This document shows, piece after piece, positions 60,297-64,000 of a stretch of 64,000 nucleotides of DNA. The first letter of the stretch is position 1. Every line of letters starts with the position of its first letter. Below the pieces are notes generated by a model. It did not search any database. It saw nothing but the letters and a program-made list of their open reading frames with translations, and had not been told where the DNA came from. The stretch comes from an uncultured Anaeroplasmataceae bacterium (GTDB lineage: Bacteria > Bacillota_I > Bacilli_A > Acholeplasmatales > Anaeroplasmataceae): positions 248,001 to 312,000 of the forward strand of contig CAJTTN010000001.1 in NCBI GenBank assembly GCA_910579215.1, in the 5' to 3' direction. The translations under genes and the position numbers were made by a program.

Positions 60297-61040
60297 CTAG
60301 TTCTTTGTTAAATTAGATAAAATTGGCTCAAGAACAGAAGTTTCAGTTGTTCCTATTTTAAAATAATAATCATAATATCGATTAAAAACACCAAAAATTT
60401 CATCGGATTCAATCACGTATTTCATCCTTATATTTTTTATTTTAATTGTATGAACATTAATATAATTCCAACTAAGGGTATCTATACTACTATATTTATT
60501 CAATATAAATAGTGAGATATTTAAATTATCACCATATAGATATGACTCACTAAACATAACAGGCTTATCCTCATTGTAATAGGCGTAAGTTTCAGATTTT
60601 TCCACATTATCTAACCAATAAAAATGAGCACTTTTGCTAGTATTATATTCTTCTAAGGATTTAATAGGAATGATTTCCAATGAATCCATTCTTACTTCTG
60701 TATATTTAAGCACAGATTTCCATGCATAATCTTTATAAACAGAAACTCCAATGCTCAAACTTAAAAGTAATAAAAAACTTGTTAGAAGAAAAGAAATTCT
60801 TGCAATTCTCTTTTTTCTCAATCTTAATCTTGTAATGTTCAATCGCATGATTTCTTTAACCAAAGAAAGTGTACCTCTTTGATTTGTTTGGTAAGCTTCT
60901 CTTGCTACATCACCATTTGCAAACTTTCCTCTCATCTCTAAGATTGCATTATCAACTGATTCATCACTTAATGGCTTCCCTTGAAAAGCCTTTTTTGCTG
61001 CCTCATGAGTGTATTTATTAAAATTAATATCATTATTCAT
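60297..61040 (-). CDS. Single-pass membrane protein, possibly linked to the downstream peptidase
   Basis: About 247 residues. The N-terminal ~75 residues are hydrophilic and probably cytosolic, then a membrane helix (ISFLLTSFLLLLSLSIGVSV), then an outward ~150-residue domain (LSWNYINVHTIKIKNIRMKY). The topology resembles anti-sigma or sensor proteins, but no zinc-binding or kinase motif is visible. ATG 61040 follows AAGGGGGG; the frame runs on to 61130 without a ribosome site. Function unknown. Confidence 0.65.
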   Translation of the reverse strand: MNNDINFNKYTHEAAKKAFQGKPLSDESVDNAILEMRGKFANGDVAREAYQTNQRGTLSLVKEIMRLNITRLRLRKKRIARISFLLTSFLLLLSLSIGVSVYKDYAWKSVLKYTEVRMDSLEIIPIKSLEEYNTSKSAHFYWLDNVEKSETYAYYNEDKPVMFSESYLYGDNLNISLFILNKYSSIDTLSWNYINVHTIKIKNIRMKYVIESDEIFGVFNRYYDYYFKIGTTETSVLEPILSNLTKN

Positions 61041-61235
61041 TTTATTTCCCCCCTTACTCATGACTACTGCTAAATAGAAGTATACCATATTTAACATTTT
61101 TTTACAATTGATTTTTGAGGTTAAACACAACTTTTTTGTTGGTTTTGGTAAAGTGTTGCAAGTTCTTGGCGAAATTTTTCCTCACGAGAAAAAGAGTTAA
61201 ATTTTAGGACAAGAATAAACTTTTCTCTGTGAATA

Positions 61236-61264
61236 TTGCATTTCCATAAAAAAAAGTGTAAAAT
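61236..61264 (+). promoter_or_regulatory. yneF promoter
   Basis: TTGCAT (61236-61241), 17 bases, TAAAAT (61259-61264), 22 bases before the start codon. Confidence 0.65.
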
Positions 61265-61286
61265 ATATTTTAGGAGTGGAAATGAT

Positions 61287-61511
61287 ATGATACAATTAGC
61301 AATTTGGCAGTTTATTTTAATCATTGTTTTAGAATTAATTGGTGTGGCAATTATTACCTTTATTATTGTGAGAAAGCTTTTTGCATCTCAATTAAAAAAG
61401 AATCCACCGATCAATGAAAAAATGATTCGTGCAATGATGACTCAAATGGGACGTACTCCTTCAGAAAAACAGGTTCGAGCTGTTATGAAATCTATGGAGG
61501 ATGCTAAATAA
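61287..61511 (+). CDS. yneF: YneF family (UPF0154) small membrane protein
   Basis: A 74-residue protein with one N-terminal membrane helix (WQFILIIVLELIGVAIITFIIV) and the conserved soluble tail NPPINEKMIRAMMTQMGRTP. This is YneF, near-universal in Bacilli and Mollicutes-like lineages, of unknown function. ATG 61287 follows GGAG; an upstream frame start at 61236 lies on the promoter. Confidence 0.92.
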   Translation: MIQLAIWQFILIIVLELIGVAIITFIIVRKLFASQLKKNPPINEKMIRAMMTQMGRTPSEKQVRAVMKSMEDAK

Positions 61512-61540
61512 AATGGTGAACTTTTTAGTTCACCATTTTA
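61509..61540. terminator. Bidirectional terminator between yneF and flavodoxin genes
   Basis: Perfect 14-base arms (61509-61522, 61527-61540) with A/T runs on both sides. Confidence 0.85.
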
Positions 61541-62008
61541 TTTTAGGTTATCTGCAAAATCCTGTATAGCTAGCTCATCTAGCTTTGGTAAAGGTAAGTC
61601 ATCCTCTGCTAGCTTTTGTATACAGGCTTGAATTACAAGTCGCGTTATTCCCTTTGCATGATCTGGATTCAATTCTCCTCCAAAATATCCTATGTAGCTT
61701 TCATCTCCCAAAAGCTCCTTTACTTTATTCATATATTTTATTTTTTCTGAAGAGTTTGCAGATAAAACAAAACCATGAAAAGGAATAGTTAGATTCTTTT
61801 TCTTTAGCTTTTTTAACTTCTTAATAAAATGCTTATGTGGACGTTCCATATGAATATTTGTTCCAAATATAATCATATCATATCTAGAAAAATCCTTCAT
61901 TAATTTTTTTGTTCCATCAAAGATTTCAGCATCTTGCAATTTTTCCTTCAAAATCTCAGCTGCTTTTTTTGTTGTTCCTGTATGACCAAAATAAAGAATC
62001 AATTTCAT
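61538..62008 (-). CDS. Flavodoxin-domain protein
   Basis: About 156 residues with a flavodoxin-like start MKLILYFGHTGTTKKAAEIL (phosphate-binding loop HTGTT) and YDMIIFGTNIHMERPHKHFI, similar to HemG/flavodoxin-5 proteins. It probably binds FMN and acts as a redox protein; protoporphyrinogen oxidase activity cannot be claimed. Its ATG overlaps the end of the upstream gene by 4 bases. GGGAG precedes it. Confidence 0.82.
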   Translation of the reverse strand: MKLILYFGHTGTTKKAAEILKEKLQDAEIFDGTKKLMKDFSRYDMIIFGTNIHMERPHKHFIKKLKKLKKKNLTIPFHGFVLSANSSEKIKYMNKVKELLGDESYIGYFGGELNPDHAKGITRLVIQACIQKLAEDDLPLPKLDELAIQDFADNLK

Positions 62009-62925
62009 AGCTCTATTCTCCCAAACTTCTTTAGAAGACTTAAATTCTTTACTGTTTCTGCACCTAACCATTTTAAAGCAGCACTATCAGCCTCGGCATA
62101 ACGATTTGTTCCCCAGCCCTTAGCATTTTCCCATAGACCATGGCTTTTACGATTCTTAATAATCTTATCTAAGCCCTCTTCAACCTTAGCTTTCAGCTCA
62201 CCTTCTGTTTGGACATTACTTAATAGAAAAGGGAAATTAAAGGATTCATCCTTTATATGCTTACAAGCTTCTTCTATTATTCTCTTTTCTAATACTTGCT
62301 GAAGCTCTGCATATTCATTCATCTTTCTTAAGGATCCCAAAAGAGAATTAAAGCTTATAAAATCATATGTCGTCCAAGCTCTATCCTTTAATAGCTCGCT
62401 TTCTATAAATGAAATCTGCTTTCTTGCTTTCTTCACGAAAGCAAAATTTTCAGGACAAAGAACTAATATATATCCTAAGATTGCTGCCGTTGGATGAATA
62501 CCCCAAATGGAATAGGGCTGCTCGAGGTAGGAATATTCTTCACTATGCGCATAAGCATCATTGGTTTTAGCTAAAGGATTCCATAAATTGTTTATCATAG
62601 GACAACGATTAAAAAGATAATTACAAATTTTCTTCATAATATATAAATAAACTTCATTTGTTTCCTTTGCATCAAAATTCAATTCATCAAGTATTCTTAG
62701 GGCCTCATAAGTCTGATAGACACTTGCGTTAGGGTTATAATTATCTATCTCTAAGCCATTTCCCATGCCACCATCCTTTGCCATATAAAGCATTAAGGAA
62801 TCTGGGATATAGCTTTTCCCCTCCTCATCGAATAAGGCATTGTAAAAGGCTACATCAATATCTCTACCCTTATTATATAGCTGTCGTTCTATAACAGACA
62901 AATCACTCCTTGTTATTTTTAACAT
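62005..62925 (-). CDS. Alpha/alpha-toroid-like protein of unknown function
   Basis: A 306-residue soluble protein, helical, with repeated motifs ending in a WENAKGWGTNRYAEADSAAL block that recalls the terpenoid-cyclase/prenyltransferase toroid fold. I see no catalytic DxDD or lipid-anchor. The ribosome site GAGGTG precedes ATG, and a promoter is at 62950-62978. It overlaps the flavodoxin gene by 4 bases, so the two are coupled. Function unknown. Confidence 0.65.
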   Translation of the reverse strand: MLKITRSDLSVIERQLYNKGRDIDVAFYNALFDEEGKSYIPDSLMLYMAKDGGMGNGLEIDNYNPNASVYQTYEALRILDELNFDAKETNEVYLYIMKKICNYLFNRCPMINNLWNPLAKTNDAYAHSEEYSYLEQPYSIWGIHPTAAILGYILVLCPENFAFVKKARKQISFIESELLKDRAWTTYDFISFNSLLGSLRKMNEYAELQQVLEKRIIEEACKHIKDESFNFPFLLSNVQTEGELKAKVEEGLDKIIKNRKSHGLWENAKGWGTNRYAEADSAALKWLGAETVKNLSLLKKFGRIEL

Positions 62926-62949
62926 AGTAACACCTCTTTTACTTACTTA

Positions 62950-62978
62950 ATCATACCATAAAAATTGTTTTTTGTTAA
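62950..62978 (-). promoter_or_regulatory. Promoter of the toroid-like/flavodoxin operon
   Basis: Minus strand TTAACA (plus 62973-62978), 17 bases, TATGAT (plus 62950-62955). Confidence 0.65.
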
Positions 62979-63020
62979 CCCTTAAATAAGGAATGTTACT
63001 TAGGAAACATAAAATATTTC

Positions 63021-63049
63021 TTGAAAACATACCCTAGATTGAGTATAAT
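63021..63049 (+). promoter_or_regulatory. Promoter of the last plus-strand gene
   Basis: TTGAAA (63021-63026), 17 bases, TATAAT (63044-63049). A ~105-base leader with inverted repeats follows (63094-63126). Confidence 0.7.
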
Positions 63050-63158
63050 TAAGTTAAATAATTTGAGTGAGTTCATGAGAAGGGATTAGCTACTTAAACT
63101 AGTCCTTTTACTTATTCTAGTTAAGTAAAAATAGTTATTTAGAAAGGACAGATAAGCA

Positions 63159-64000
63159 ATGGGATATCCCTTTATCCGCTATTATGTCATTAAGGATGCT
63201 CTTCGTTTTATTAATACGAATATTACCTATATGCAGGATATATCCAATACAATGCTTTTTAAATATGCACTTTTTTACGATGCTGAAGAATTTTACAAGC
63301 TGATGAGCTTTCATAAAATTGATTCCTACCAAATTTCTTCAAAAATTAAAAATAATTTTCTACCATTTTTAAAGGAAATTCTTCATATGGCTTATGTGCA
63401 CGCCTCTTTAGAAGAGCAATTATTTTGTTATTACATTTTTATATCCTATATCGTTAATCTCTATATTTCTGATTACATTGATGCCTTTCATACTAAAAAA
63501 AAGGATAAAGCATATATTGAACGAATGCTAGAAACCTATTTTTTTAATAAGAATGAGAAATTAAAGCTTCATTCCATTAACGTTGCAGATTATTTTTTTG
63601 ATTCCTTTGAGTTAAGTCAAACGGATATCAATCTTTTAGAAAAGCCTATAAAGCGAGTTTTTGGTTTTTTCTGTACTAAAAACTACTATTTAGAGTGTTA
63701 TCAATCTGCAAGATTTTATTATGACTATCTTTCTAGAAGTAAAACAGGTCTAAAAAAACCTTTATTTTTTCTATATGATCTTCTTTTAAATCATCGAAAA
63801 AATAAAAAGAAAGCCAGAAGCTTTCTATATCCTAAGCGATTAGACACAACAATTCTCAATCTAAATAATCGAAGTTATATGCTTCAGGATTTAGAGGTAA
63901 CTTATTCTATTGATGAGTTTTATCAGGTCATCCTTAAAGAGGTTAGACGAATTTGTGATATTTTAAATAGTTATTTTACAGGAAATGAAAATCTTAAGCC
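63159..64000 (+). CDS. Helical protein, possibly a degenerate zinc-phospholipase-C-like member (incomplete)
   Basis: Open from ATG 63159 to the window end, about 280 residues and still open. AGAAAGGA lies 10 bases before ATG. The sequence starts MGYPFIRYYVIKDAL and contains YIVNLYISDYIDAFHTKK and IERMLETYFFNK; this order of helices resembles Firmicutes zinc-dependent phospholipase C-like proteins, but the catalytic His at the N-terminus and in the HYxxD block are absent. Hence the family link is tentative and the enzyme may be inactive. No signal peptide. Confidence 0.6.
   Translation, partial: MGYPFIRYYVIKDALRFINTNITYMQDISNTMLFKYALFYDAEEFYKLMSFHKIDSYQISSKIKNNFLPFLKEILHMAYVHASLEEQLFCYYIFISYIVNLYISDYIDAFHTKKKDKAYIERMLETYFFNKNEKLKLHSINVADYFFDSFELSQTDINLLEKPIKRVFGFFCTKNYYLECYQSARFYYDYLSRSKTGLKKPLFFLYDLLLNHRKNKKKARSFLYPKRLDTTILNLNNRSYMLQDLEVTYSIDEFYQVILKEVRRICDILNSYFTGNENLK

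Noticed and set aside
63135..63332. Minus-strand ORF of 65 codons
   Set aside because: It is the antisense shadow of the long plus-strand gene starting at 63159.

Overview
The window is AT-rich, uses the standard genetic code (TGA is a stop, for example in the ATGA overlap of the ureohydrolase and SpeD-like genes) and carries almost all genes on the minus strand. The gene set points to a spore-forming low-GC Gram-positive bacterium of the Bacilli/Erysipelotrichia type. The evidence is T-box and FMN riboswitches, a Prp-processed ribosomal protein L27, YneF, DegV and MarR genes, a CotJ spore-coat operon and a SpoVID-like gene. I cannot name the species.

Layout on the minus strand unless stated. 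0-0.7 kb: a GNAT acetyltransferase behind a T-box leader. 0.7-4.0 kb: housekeeping operon HAD phosphatase-ybeY-cdd-era-recO. 4.0-7.7 kb: accessory SGNH hydrolase, membrane protein and a frameshifted exported cysteine-peptidase-like gene. 7.8-11.8 kb: MarR regulator plus a heterodimeric ABC exporter. 11.8-20.7 kb: flippase-like membrane protein, DegV, then an apparent operon queH-metallophosphatase-rluA-ABC-ABC-LRR protein. 20.9-23.3 kb: MarR-DegV operon with two near-identical operators, divergent from a plus-strand radical SAM gene. 23.4-27.5 kb: MarR plus a third ABC pair. 27.6-33 kb: Sel1-repeat protein, TtcA-like, D,D-carboxypeptidase, DUF368 lipid transporter, YcxB-like protein, then two plus-strand tRNAs.

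33.2-42.2 kb is core metabolism and ribosome-related: efp, eno, FMN riboswitch-ribU, gpmI, glpK, and rplU-prp-rpmA-obgE followed by a DUF1294 gene. 42.2-48.9 kb holds surface or secreted accessory genes, a MATE transporter and small membrane proteins. 48.9-50.4 kb has a SpoVID-like gene and a possible YsxE-like partner. 50.4-54.0 kb is a fourth ABC pair, paralogous to the third. 54.2-55.9 kb is a polyamine-type pair of ureohydrolase and tandem-domain SpeD-like protein. Then come a NUDIX gene, plsY (plus), a fused cotJA-cotJB gene with cotJC, a ferredoxin, an exported cysteine-peptidase-like gene, yneF (plus), a flavodoxin, a toroid-like protein and an incomplete plus-strand gene running off the end.

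No transposase, integrase, phage gene, CRISPR array or rRNA was seen. The most unusual items are the tandem SpeD-like protein whose N-terminal domain lacks the pyruvoyl-forming serine while the C-terminal domain keeps Ser-His, next to an agmatinase-type enzyme; the CotJA-CotJB fusion; the non-canonical EF-P tip loop; the T-box in front of an acetyltransferase; and four heterodimeric ABC exporters within 47 kb.
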